DNA of 64,000 bases from Paracentrotus lividus (Eukaryota; Echinodermata; Echinoidea; Camarodonta; Echinidae), in the NCBI GenBank assembly GCA_940671915.1, contig CALNVZ010002974.1, positions 38,548,435 to 38,612,434 of the forward strand, written 5' to 3'. The notes beneath the pieces were generated by a model. That model saw only the letters and a list, made by a program, of their open reading frames with translations, made no database searches and was not told the origin of the DNA. This document shows positions 33,381 through 44,246 of this stretch, piece by piece. Made by a program: the position numbers and the translations under genes. The first letter of the stretch is position 1. Every line of letters starts with the position of its first letter.

Positions 33381-34756
33381 GTAGTATAAATTGTTGTTTG
33401 TTTATGTATTCAGTCATATCAGATAACCTCCTAAATGCTGGATCATGAAATATGCAGTACCGATGCAGTGTGTGCTGCACATAGTTAACATTAAATCGGG
33501 CAACTATAAACAATATTTTTCACTCATGAACTAAATTTAATTAATCCTCACACAACGTATTTTTAGAAAGTCTTACATAAATGGTTATGTAAGACTTTAT
33601 CTGTTAATTTCAAACAACTTCAATGAACATTTTCAAAAGCACTCACATGTGGGTAGGAGAGATGTACTACTTGTATTTGTTCATTATTCCCACATCCTCG
33701 AAACTTTTCAAAGTTAATTTTGTTACTGAAGTGGACGATACCTATACAAATGGTCCTCAGTGGCCAAAATTTTAGATCTTCGTCAAGATCCGCTCGCATA
33801 TTTGGTTTCGAATCCCAACTCCGCGGTAGGTCAGTAGACGCGACCACACATGCATGACAGGCTGCCCCGTACTTTTTTATTTGATTTGTCATGAATTATT
33901 ATACAATAGTATTATGCTAGGACGTACCATGACGTATAACTTGACTGTAAAAACCATTTATGCGCTTGTTTTTTGTAAGTCTTTTTTTTTTTTTTTTTTT
34001 TTTAGTTTCTCTTGCTTATTTAAATGCATCAAAATCGGAACAAGAGAGTGGAAAAAGTATGAATCATTATTTTTCCTGCATTCGATGACTCGTTATGCTT
34101 TCAACGCGTTGTTCAATAGCATTCTAATGATTTCGTTGCTATGGTTTTACATGAAGCCTGTGACGAATGCATATACTATTGTCATCATTATTTAACTTTT
34201 CATATTCATATGAGGCTCATCAATAACAGTTGTCTCACAACGAAATAGGATAGTAATCTAATTTAGTGTGTTATTGATATAGTCATCACTGTCCCGAAAA
34301 GTGAAAGCGAGGACATGCAATTTCAAGAAATTAAGGCCGGAGCACAATTTTTTTTTTTTTTTTTCTAGAGCATATTTTTATGTGTATATATGATACTAAC
34401 AAATCTAGAGATCAAAAGAAAAACGCTTTGTATTGTTAATCAAAGTGGACATTCCCAGTGCGATGTTGATATTCCAACTGGAGAACAGCTGGCCTAAGTC
34501 AAATAGCATGCGAATAGAAATCTTTACATGGCAACACAAAATTACTGCCCGTATCATTTTCGTATGCAGACATCAAGATTATTAATAAAATGCCAGTATT
34601 GTGTTACACAATAGGCTGACTGGTATTTTTTATTAATAATCAGTATTGATTATGTTGATGTCTAAATACAAAATAATTATCCGAATAGAACATTCTATTT
34701 CTTGCATTCGGATCTTATCCCCGTACAGTTGGAACTGACGATAAGGACGACCCGGT

Positions 34757-34826
34757 TTGAGGACATAGTCTGACCTCAAAATAAGGTCAGAATCTGACCT
34801 CATCTCAAGGGCAGTCAGAGGGCCGC
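34757..34826. repeat. Direct repeat around 'taaggtcagaatctgac', copy 1
   Basis: aggacatagtctgacct...aataaggtcagaatctgacc...ggccgc recurs at 35691-35765. The two copies bracket the hAT element, indicating a local duplication or paired element arms. Confidence 0.7.
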
Positions 34827-34853
34827 ACGTGACTGAAAGTCAGTCCTTGACGC

Positions 34854-35592
34854 CAGAGGCGGCGGAACGAATTTGAATGTGGGGGGTCACGGTGGAAAAG
34901 GGGCACTTTTTTCTGAAAAGGGGGCACTTGAGACCAGAGGCTTTAAGAGAAAAGTATTCAGATAAGTAGGGGAGCGCAGAAAATTTGCCTTTAAATTTGT
35001 GCTTTAAAAATTTTTAATGGCTTTGTATTTTATTAATGATAAACAATAGGAATGCGAGCGCGAAGCGCGAGCCAAAAATTTTGAGACAATTGTTCATTAT
35101 AGACCCTATTTAGTATCCACGAAAGCGAAGCGTGAGCTGAAATTTTTAAGCTGAAAATCTGAGTTAATTGTGTATTATATAACATATTTAACATCTGCGA
35201 GCACGAAGCGCGAGCCGAAAAAATTTGGGCTAAAAATTGGAGTTAATTGTGCATCATAATTATACCCTATTAAATATCCGCGATCGCGAAGCTCGAGTTA
35301 AAAATTATTAGCTTTAAAATTGAGTTTATTGTGCTTAATAGAGCCTATTTAGTATCCGCGAGCGCGAAGCGCGAGTCGAAAATTTAGGTTTTTAAAGACA
35401 TATTGAGCAACAAGGGCACTATTTTGTATCAAAAATGCCCTTTTCAGTAATGAAAGTGCCCCTTTAAATATAAAAATGACATTTTATTAGCTAAGAAAAG
35501 GGGCACTTATAGTCACTAAAAGGGGCACTTTTAGGTGGGAAGAAAAAGTGGGGGTCACAGTGCCCCCTTGCCCCCTGGTTCCGCCGCCTCTG
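34854..35592. mobile_element. Non-autonomous hAT element with exact 8-bp TSD
   Basis: TIRs cagaggcggcggaac and gttccgccgcctctg. Target duplication CTTGACGC at 34846-34853 and 35593-35600, identical. The interior holds five variants of gcgagcgcgaagcgcgagc (near 35054, 35117, 35196, 35280 and 35358), each followed by a/t-rich spacers of about 60-80 bp. No transposase. Intronic in the sulfotransferase gene. hAT assignment from TIR type and TSD length. Confidence 0.93.
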
Positions 35593-35690
35593 CTTGACGC
35601 TATGCAACATCAGAACGGATGACACGCGAGTTAGAGCCTGTGTTACGTAACTTGACAGATTCGCTCCGGTTGGAAGAGAGAGAGAGAGAG

Positions 35691-35765
35691 AACCTCAAAA
35701 TAAGGACATAGTCTGACCTGAAATAAGGTCAGAATCTGACCGCATGTCATGGCCAGTAAGAAGGC
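35691..35765. repeat. Direct repeat around 'taaggtcagaatctgac', copy 2
   Basis: Partner of 34757-34826; preceded by a short GA run. Confidence 0.7.
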
Positions 35766-35892
35766 CGCCCTGTCACATGGCAGACAGAAAAAATATCACA
35801 GATTTAAGCATGTTCAGTTTTCCCGTGACTCATGAAACGTGGCGGAGACTCAGGCGACGAATCCGTGACGTCTCCGCGACTATGACTGAAGA

Positions 35893-35975
35893 AGTGTCAT
35901 AGTCTTGTGGTCATATTACTGGACTAAGAAAGCAAGTCCGTGGGTTCATATCCCAGTATGACACTTATGGCCGTT
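35893..35975 (+). repeat. tRNA-like SINE head
   Basis: A-box-like catagtcttgtggtcatatt and B-box-like gggttcatatccc with a degenerate anticodon arm. Related to the SINE at 32930. Short fragment. Confidence 0.55.
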
Positions 35976-36067
35976 TTGTCTACAATTTAATTTTTTATCA
36001 TTTTTTAAATCTAAAAAATATGCTTGTGACTATTGACCTTTGACCTTTCACGTTTCTTCCATTGCAG

Positions 36068-36227
36068 CTCTCTCCCAGACGATGATATCCTCCAAATAAC
36101 GACTACAGAGGCTAAGAATGTCAACGTTAAGAAGACAAAACGCTCCGCTATGTGGAACTCGACTCAACAAGTTTTACAGGATTTCTTCAGACCTTTTAAT
36201 AAAAAGATTCGCCGATCTCATGAATGA
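36068..36227 (+). CDS. CHST15-like: CHST15-like sulfotransferase, last exon
   Basis: Acceptor ATTGCAG and stop TGA at 36225-36227. It encodes LPDDDILQITTTEAKNVNVK, SAMWNSTQQVLQDFFRPFNK and a basic tail KIRRSHE. MW..TQ.(I/V)L.DF(Y/F)RPFN is the conserved C-terminal helix of CHST15-type enzymes, so this is the true C-terminus. An AATAAA-like signal is not obvious in the next 100 bp. The frame is intact. Confidence 0.88.
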
Positions 36228-36335
36228 CAAACGGTTTTTGTATGAATAGGTGCAGTAGATAGATCAAAAGACTTTAATCAAAGATTTACTTATAATATTT
36301 ATGAAGAGTCACATGATAATGTACATGTAGGTATA

Positions 36336-37310
36336 TACGCTGTCCGTCATAAGGTGGAATATTTTTTTTGCCGCTATAGCGACATGATTTTGGTCTGACT
36401 TTATTTTCTTGAATATGTTTGTCCCTGCTTTACTTTTGGGACCCTGGCTATATTTTGGACATTCTGCCAACCCTTCACGTGGACCTTTTCCAAAAAAGTT
36501 TTGTGAACCCCGTGATGGCCCATTTTTGTCATTTTTTCTCTTTTGGGGCCCTTTTTGTTTTCCGGCCGATCAAGCCCCCCCCCCCTCAGTCCTACCCCAA
36601 AAACGCGCCTGAGGTGTACTTAGTCTTAAGTTAAATCTATATTTCTGGGACAGGCTAAGGTGTCTTGTCTAGGGGAGGGGTTGAAAATAAAAACGAGTTT
36701 GGTGAAAATTCGGAATATTTTATTCATCTTTATGCTGAAACAAAAGAAATGAAAAACCACCTTTAACCCTTAAATATCATCATTCCCCCTTAAATTTTGT
36801 TTAGCCTTGATGACAAGGCTGTTAATAGTCATTATGATAATATTTTCTTTTGATTTATGTTTGGTTGAGATTTTACAATCAAATTTAGGGAAGATAGAAA
36901 TTTCCATGGTGTAAAATGAATAAAATGAATGTTGAACCCCAATCAAAATAAATTTTGACCCCTCCCCTACACCAAAGAGTCGAGCCTGTAATCTAAATCT
37001 AGATTTAATTTAAAGAACAATAACAAATTTCCACCTCAGACGTGTTTCCTTGGGGTAGGACCGAGGGGGCCTTGTGGGTCGCGTGAACAAAAAAGGGCCC
37101 CAAAAATAAGAAAAATGACGAAAAATGGCCATCTTCTGGGGTGGCAAAGTTTTTTGAGAAAAAATCCCCGGAGGGTTGAGGAACGTCCAAGATATACCCA
37201 GGATCACAGAAAGTGAAAGCGGGACAAACACATTCAAGAAATTAATAACGGAGCAACATAATGTCACTTGAGCCAGAAAAAAATATTCCATCTTTATGAC
37301 GAACAGTGTA
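36336..37310. mobile_element. Foldback element, relative of 5468-6460, inverted
   Basis: Ends tacgctgtccgtcataagg and ttatgacgaacagtgta with TA flanks. It shares the tggaatattttttt, cctcagtcctaccccaa and agcgacatt/aatgtcactt segments with the element nested in copy A, in the opposite order. The frames at 36409-36634 and 37005-37291 are translations of its arms and are not genes. Confidence 0.85.
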
Positions 37311-39890
37311 TCTAATTAGTCACACTGGTGATTTTGGAAAAGGAAGGAGCTACGTAGGTACAGGGTAATAATAAAAAAAAAAAAAACGATTGTTGTATAA
37401 TCTATCATCCGTTTCCATTTAATGTGCATTCAAATTCAACTTTTTGAAGCGGCAAGCTGACTTTGGTCGATCAATTTCGTTTTTCATGCTTTCAAATTCG
37501 TTTTTAAGCACCCAAATTAATGCTTTCAAAATTCATATTCCGTTCAATTTACTGATTTATGCATTCAAATCAGTGTGATGGGCTAGTTAATGGGCATAAG
37601 TATATTTATTTGTCACCCCAATAATGTTTGTCGGTGGAAATCATCTAATTAAAAGAATAATTGTTTTACGTAACTCCAGGTGCAGTAGTCTTTCCTATGT
37701 CTTTTTGTTCCCTTATTTACTGGCAAACATCATAAATGCCGAAAAAAAAAGTGAAGCAAACGATATAAAGAAGTATATGGAAAATTTCAAGGAGATGACG
37801 AAGAGATTCAGATGCTATGTTTTAAAGATATAAGCTTACCTACAAAAGAAGCACAAATAAAGCAATTTACTAAACAAACAAGCGAAACCAATATTCCTCA
37901 ATGCTTGATATTATGAATACAAATTTGGAAAGCCCGAATCTTCTTCATTCATTGATGCTACTCATGATAAACATTTCAGTGAATAAAGGTAATATGAACA
38001 AGGGGTACTTTAACTTGTCGAGAAATTATATTTGAACTTTAAAAAGATTATCACCTATTTCCCATATCTCAAGATGTGCCAGAGAAGTCTTGTCTTGAAT
38101 AACAGATTTGTGTCGCCTTTGAGTTGTGGCTCCAGTAGCGGACGCAACCTGACGTCACACAATAAAAGTATCGGGCCCATGTGTAAACATAATATAGAGC
38201 CGCTATTGTCCCCAGATAATTGGGCCGACAAATGTATTCAATTCGAATATCTTGGAGCCGCGCCTGGGCTCATTTCCCCATTGATGCGTCGTTCAAAAAC
38301 AAAAACAAAACAAAAACAAAAACAAAAACAAATCTAGTTAAAATTCAGATATCGGTCACTAAACAAGTTTTGGTAGCCCTGATTCACATTACATTTATGC
38401 ATCAGCATTTATTGGCTAAGAAAAGAAGATGGTCCAAGCTTTCAGAATAATTATGTAACATTTTTCTTAATATTGAGTCGAATATGATTTAACAGCGATA
38501 TAACATCTCCGTTCGTTTTTTTTTTTTTTTTTTTTCTTGAACGCGCTTCATGTTTGTTGAGATGATACTTTTTCCTGATTGAAAGCGGTTATCACAATGC
38601 TCACCACCCTTAAAATGACGCATGTGGCTCGAATGGTCTTTAAAAAACGTGATCTGTTATTGTTTACATGGCCTATTAATTACCGTGGATCAAATTGAGA
38701 AGCGCTTATTAATTGAAAGTAAGAGGACTTGAAAAGCTATAAATATGAAGTGTCTTTAGAGCGTAATTGAAGAAAATTATAAAGCAGAAGTATAAACATG
38801 AGTAAAGGAGCTGGATGAAAGAGGTATGCTCTAGATAAAAATGATCAATAAGACTGAGAGCAAAGAAAAAAACATTTCAGTGAATCATATATAATCTTTG
38901 CTTACAAAGAAACTAATATCTATATCTTGTTTTCAAAAGACTCGAGATGATATCCCAATTCAATTGACATAGCTTTTCCCTTTTGACATAATTATAAGCC
39001 CCATAACGCGTCATAACCCAGATCTAGCGTTTATTCAATTCATTGCAAGATGGGTATTAGCTGTTTGCACACCAATATATTGACAGAATAATATCAGTCT
39101 GACTATAAGGGGTGTAACTAGTCCATTTCTACAATCGGAAAGGGGTGTCGGAGCAACAGCCTTATTATTCGGCTGAGAACTGTCCCAAATCCAAAACAAA
39201 TGCTTCCAAACTTAAAAGATTGAGGGAAAAACAGGTCGCTCGATAATAAGTTTTTATAATAATAATTCTTATGTGCCAGATTTTCAAATTTGCCAGAGAA
39301 TAGTAACATCTCAACGTTTTTAAAAGAACCAAATAGAATTAAGAGTAAATACGCAATACACTTTGACCAAAAACGAATAAAGGGAGGGGGATCGCAACCC
39401 CATTTTACTCCTCCAATAACGCCCGTGTTCAAAGGCGGGAACATGGATTTATTCATTTACATCCAAATGCTTTGATTTGGCGCCATCCCTCCGTGGTACT
39501 AGAATCGTCTGATTTCAAAACACACGATCTCTTTCAATTCATACGAATTTAAGTGTGGTGCAATTTAGTGTGATCCTGGAATTAATATTACGTTCATGGT
39601 GTGATTGATCAATTACATTTTGTGAGGGCAAAGCATCAACCTTGGGGATCGTGGTTCCTGATACAGAAAGATTCAAAGTTAACTGACAATGTACTTAATT
39701 CCTTTGTTTGGTCTGTTGAATACTTAATTGGTCTGCATTACGCGCGGTGTAATTAGGATATTGGATATTTATGACTGTTGATTTTCACAAAGACGCAGCC
39801 CGTGCCGATGTGCTATCCATCGATTTCAATCCATATTAGCTTTACGTTTGAATCGGAAAGGATCTATTAATTGAAAACATCCAGGTTTTA
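37311..39890. other. No gene seen between sulfotransferase and receptor exon
   Basis: Searched for ectodomain exons of the receptor at 39893 (Cys-rich, GPS-like or signal peptide) and found none. Contains the short repeat at 38126-38250, an AAAAC microsatellite near 38298-38335 and T-runs. Confidence 0.45.
38126..38250. repeat. Short repeat 'cagtagcggacgcaa', partner at 30886-30970
   Basis: Shares aagtatcgggcccatgtg and agagccgctattgtcccc with 30886-30970. Confidence 0.6.
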
Positions 39891-39892
39891 GG

Positions 39893-40573
39893 ATGGATGC
39901 CTTTAGCATTGTGATAATCGTGGGAGTGTTCCTATCCATCTTCTGTTATGTCGGAACGATTGCAACATATGCAAGCTTTGATGAATTGCGGAATATTCCT
40001 GGGATGTGTCTCCTGAACGCCGCAACGGCTCTGTTGATTACAACTGTCATAAGGGCTTTAAGCGAATTTGTATTGTTCAGTGGGACATCATGTGTTGGTG
40101 TAGCAGTAATTGAGCAGCTTGCATGGCTCGCAACCTTTACCTGGATGTCTCTTCAGGCCGTGCACATGGTCCGCACGTTTGTCCTCACCAAGTGGCAAAC
40201 GCCAGTGGGTCATCCTCTAAACAGAAAGCAGTACGCCAAGGTCAGCCTGACACACGCCCTCATCGGATGGGGATTGCCAGCCTTGTACACAGCTGTGCTA
40301 GTGTATCTTCATTTCTGTCAGGATTGCTTTCATGGCGACGAAGAATTTCGGTTTGGCAGAGAGGTAAACTCAACTGAAATGTACTGTTGGCCTGGAAAAA
40401 TCTCCGTAACCAACCATTTGTCAGTAGATCCCATGCTTATTCTGATGGCTTTCAACATTGTGGCACTTCTTAGTATAATGGTAGCCATCATCAAAAAAAG
40501 GATGGAAACAAGAAAAACGGCAGGACGGGATCTGAAGAATGAAATAGCTACCAATTTCTTCATATTGATTAAG
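39893..40573 (+). CDS. Family-B/adhesion-like GPCR, exon coding TM1-TM5
   Basis: 227 codons, frame intact, ending at a GTAAAT donor. Hydrophobic helices near residues 4-27, 38-60, 69-95, 118-140 and 178-200. Cys67 before TM3 and Cys165 in ECL2 (YCWP) form the expected class-B disulfide. ELRNIPG after TM1 and the basic loop KKRMETRKTAGRDLKNEI leading to NFFILIK (start of TM6) match secretin/adhesion-type receptors. The exon ends at the same point of TM6 as the receptor exon ending at 63240, suggesting common ancestry. TM6-TM7 must lie in a later exon, perhaps at the 100 N gap. ATTTTAG directly precedes gATGG, so this may be an internal exon of a longer receptor. Alternatively, ATG 39893 (A at -3, G at +4, in-frame stop about 20 nt upstream) is the start of a receptor lacking an ectodomain. 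Confidence 0.87.
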
Positions 40574-40619
40574 GTAAATCTTAGAGGACATGTATGTGTT
40601 AATGGGTGTGTGGGTGGGT

Positions 40620-40719
40620 NNNNNNNNNNNNNNNNNNNNNNNNNNNNNNNNNNNNNNNNNNNNNNNNNNNNNNNNNNNNNNNNNNNNNNNNNNNNNNNNN
40701 NNNNNNNNNNNNNNNNNNN
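40620..40719. other. Assembly gap, 100 N
   Basis: Exactly 100 Ns, the conventional filler for a gap of unknown size, between a GTGTG-rich tract and a GA tract. Confidence 1.
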
Positions 40720-41694
40720 AAAAAAAGAGAGAGATCTAACGGCTATAATATTCTGAAGCTTATTAATTCGATAATTACAAGTGCAATGGCAATGAAAGGT
40801 TTTCCCATTTTGTTTTGTCTGCAGTTTGTTTGTGTGTTTTTTTTAATTATATTTTTTGATATAAGTAAAGCTTGTCATTGTCATTTTATCTATCATAGAT
40901 CGATTATAAATATAATAAGGCCAGTAGATTAGCACATAGTCTACAAACATGGTGTCAAACTTTGCATTGTAAACTAATGACAATAATATGTTAGATACGT
41001 ACCGTAGGCTTACTTATTAGTGCTCCTGGTACTACCTGCGCAGGCTTCATGATTAATTACTAAATACATCCACAAAATATACCTGTTCTCCAAGTACTGT
41101 TGTTCATAACACTGACTATATTTAACATATTATTTATTATAGCCTGACTCTCTCATACATGCATATACAGTATACCGCATAACTAGTAGCTCCATGGTTT
41201 CAATTTGTTGAATTACTGTTTTCTGGAGCTTCTAAGCATCACCGTTTTTTTTCATATTCTCTCCGAAATGATGGAAAATATTAAAAAATATATCGCAGTT
41301 TTAATATAAAGGTGGTAAGCTGTAAAAATTCGGAAGGGAAAAAATGAGAAAATAGAATATATTCATAAATATTCAAAAATTTTACAAACTTTTCTTGTTG
41401 GAAATATATGTCACTTTGGTCAGTTTTGTGAGAATAAGTAACTTTAATTAAACGGCTTGATTCATATCTTCTCATAAATTTCTTTGTATTTGTCACCGGC
41501 GCGCACACTGGAAAATAAGATATTTTGAGAGGTTTCCTTGCTCATTAACGAACGGGAGGAGCTAATTACAGCGGGCAAAGTTCGCAAAGTTCACGGAATT
41601 CACGAAACGGTTCAGTGGTTATGCTATTATACATTTCATACATGGATGCGCCAGGAACGAGCGTTGGAACATAGGTGAGGATTTGGATTCAGTT

Positions 41695-41805
41695 TAAGCT
41701 AGTCCGTCTCGACGGACTAACATGACACATTAGCTTTAAACTAGTCCGTCTTGACTGACTAGCTTTAAAGCTAGTCCGTCCACTGACGGACGAAGTTTGG
41801 TTTCA
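41695..41805. repeat. Cluster of 'ctagtccgtc' inverted repeats
   Basis: agctagtccgtctcgacggactaa, aaactagtccgtcttgactgactag and aagctagtccgtcc...gacggacg are short hairpins in series, each built on GTCCGTC/GACGGAC. Confidence 0.75.
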
Positions 41806-41811
41806 GTGTAA

Positions 41812-42066
41812 GCAACAATGCCAACTCTCACATCACAAGCATCTTCTAGATTTTAGTTTGTTGTCAACCAGGGTTGTCTATAATGCAATTTGGTCAACCA
41901 GGGTAAGAAACAATGCCAACTCTCGATATCACCAACTTTCTATATCACAGGCATTTGAGGAGTTTGTTGTCAACCCAGAGTTGTTTTTGTGACCATTTAG
42001 TCAACCCAGGGTAGACAACAATGCCAACTCTCAACATCACAAGCATCTTCTAGATTTAGTTTGTCG
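41812..42066. repeat. Minisatellite, about three imperfect units
   Basis: Units begin caatgccaactctc, include atcacaagcatcttctagat and end gttgtcaacccagggt. About 2.3 to 3 units with internal deletions. caaccagggt and ccaaccccgggttg-like echoes continue to 42720. Confidence 0.75.
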
Positions 42067-42754
42067 ATGGCTTGCTTTAAAAAAAAATCCAGTTCTGGAA
42101 ACTAAAGTTAGATGCAGCTACACAGCGCAGTACACCACGGCACATTCTGCACAACACACTCAGTCAGCGAGCTCGCAAGCTCAGCTAGCTAGCTAGAACT
42201 ACGGTACCGTACCACTAGCAAGAACCTGCGTAGCACTATCGCTGCTAGCGCGAGCGTGCAACCCATCTAGCTCCTTGCTGGAATTGGTCTACAATGTACG
42301 TATAAATAAGCGCGCAATTTCCAATCGCCTATAACGCCTTTGAATAAGGCTATCTCGTTTACGAATACCTTTTTCGGCTGTTCTAATAACCGAAATTCCC
42401 CCTAATGCTATTTTCGTATTATATCGACCATGAGCGAAGAGCAATCGAACATTGAATTAGACATTCAAGCAACTGAAATTCATTTCAACTAAAGTTCTTG
42501 TCATCTTGTACAGCCACATCAAATAATAGATCTATGCAGTTGACGAAATTGTATCATGAAGGCAATGACTACAAATGCTTATGGAGATTACGATGGAAAC
42601 TAGCAGGCCCTATTGTAAATAATCATGCTACTGTGTAATGATACTGTATACATGCGAAAATGACTAAGTTTCTTTGTCTACCCGGGGTTGGTCACTCCGG
42701 GGTGCCCAACCCCGGGTTGTTTGTCATGTGGGTATTTCCATTGCTGCATATAGC

Positions 42755-42755
<1 letters not shown>

Positions 42756-42796
<41 letters not shown>

Positions 42797-43010
42797 CGAT
42801 GAGACTCAAATTTTTGGAATGACGACGTTTTGTCCAGATGTATATGTGTTATGAATAAAAGTCTAGGACAAGCTTGGACGTTGCTGGACTTTGAATCCAC
42901 GGCCTAATAAGGGATCCTGATGAAGGCATAAGCGAAAGCTTGATTAAAGATTCAAAGTCCAGCAACGTCCAAGCTTGTCCTAGACTTTTTATTCATAAAC
43001 ACACACACAC

Positions 43011-43068
<58 letters not shown>

Positions 43069-43140
43069 CTATATATTACATATATATATATACTGCATAG
43101 CACGTTATTCAAGGGGCTCGTTTTCACTATATATATATAT
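42756..43140. repeat. (AT)n tracts around a 140-bp hairpin element
   Basis: (TA)n at 42760-42792, 43014-43062 and 43080-43143 surround a hairpin. The left arm at 42854-42897 reads aaaagtctaggacaagcttg on to ggactttgaatc, and the right arm at 42949-42996 is its inverse, separated by about 51 nt. An (AC)n follows the right arm. A second copy of this hairpin, also in TA/CA repeats, lies at 49324-49500. The loop contains ctgatga at 42917-42923 and cgaaa at 42933-42937. Confidence 0.85.
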
Positions 43141-43144
43141 ATAT

Positions 43145-44159
43145 AGGCTATATGAGCATAAATTATTGAGGGTATGAGCTTAAAAAAATACATATTACCT
43201 TTTTCCCAGGAACCATATATTTATTATTTGACAGCTATTTCAAAACTATATAATTTGTTTTCATTGACGTATTGCATAGTTCGGGCGCCATTTTGCCATA
43301 GTAACACATTATTGGTTATATTATGGATTAAGGCTCGTCAGCAGAGGATCAGAATCCAGTAGATTTATTACTAGAAAAGTTATTACTTTTTGCAACAGAT
43401 TGAAATATGAGGAAATCTAATGCAACAGTGACATTTCCAATACGGTGCCATGGAGAAGATCATAATTTCCTACATGCCGTGCTGAAAGCTTGCAAATTAT
43501 TGATTCCTTTTAAAATATAGCAAGTTGGTGGACGGGTAGGAGCCAGTTTCCTCTGTGCGACGTAGGTATTGGATTAATGGACTTGTTCAAACTTGCATGT
43601 AATAATATAGCTAAAGTGGCTCGGTAATTCATCTTGGCCTATCTATGGCATAATAAATGTTTACATTCATTTCGGAGTACATTAGTGAAGAGTAGCTGAA
43701 ATAAATGTGATTGACAATTAAAACACTGAATTAAGGATAGGGCAATATGAATAAATTATTTCTCTTTATTTTCAGCTTTTTATACACATAACCACAATTT
43801 CGATATTCCTTTTCTCCTCTTCACTATTCAATAACTATGAAAATATTCGTTTACTCATAAATGATTAGAAAAATTCTTATTACATAATATGTTAGGTGTT
43901 GTTAAATCAAAACTAATCATGTTGTGGTTTGTGATTCAATGGATATTAGCTTGATTATTATAAAAGTAAACGAATTAGATTATCAACAACTATGAATGTC
44001 GTTATAAATTGGGTTTTAAGATTTTGTTTCTTGAAAAAGAAACATAATGAAAACTAATTGAATTTTAAATTAAAACAAACTACTTATTATAAAGGAAATA
44101 CAATTAATGTAATATATGTTTATTTTTTATTTTTAGATGCAAAAAAAAACAAAACAAAA

Positions 44160-44204
<45 letters not shown>

Positions 44205-44246
44205 AGCGCTTTCCTTTGTCATCAAAAGAACGATATGGGTGTTTCT
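43145..44246. other. No gene seen; AT-rich with a 40+ nt poly-A
   Basis: No exon recognised. A run of A interrupted by C from about 44142 to 44203 immediately precedes the foldback element. Confidence 0.45.

Noticed and set aside
33854-34195. 113-residue plus-strand membrane-like protein
   Set aside because: Hydrophobicity comes from a T-run and AT-rich sequence; no conserved helix pattern and no splice sites tying it to the sulfotransferase gene.
38032-38337. 101-residue plus-strand protein
   Set aside because: Covers the short repeat at 38126-38250 and an AAAAC microsatellite; no motif.
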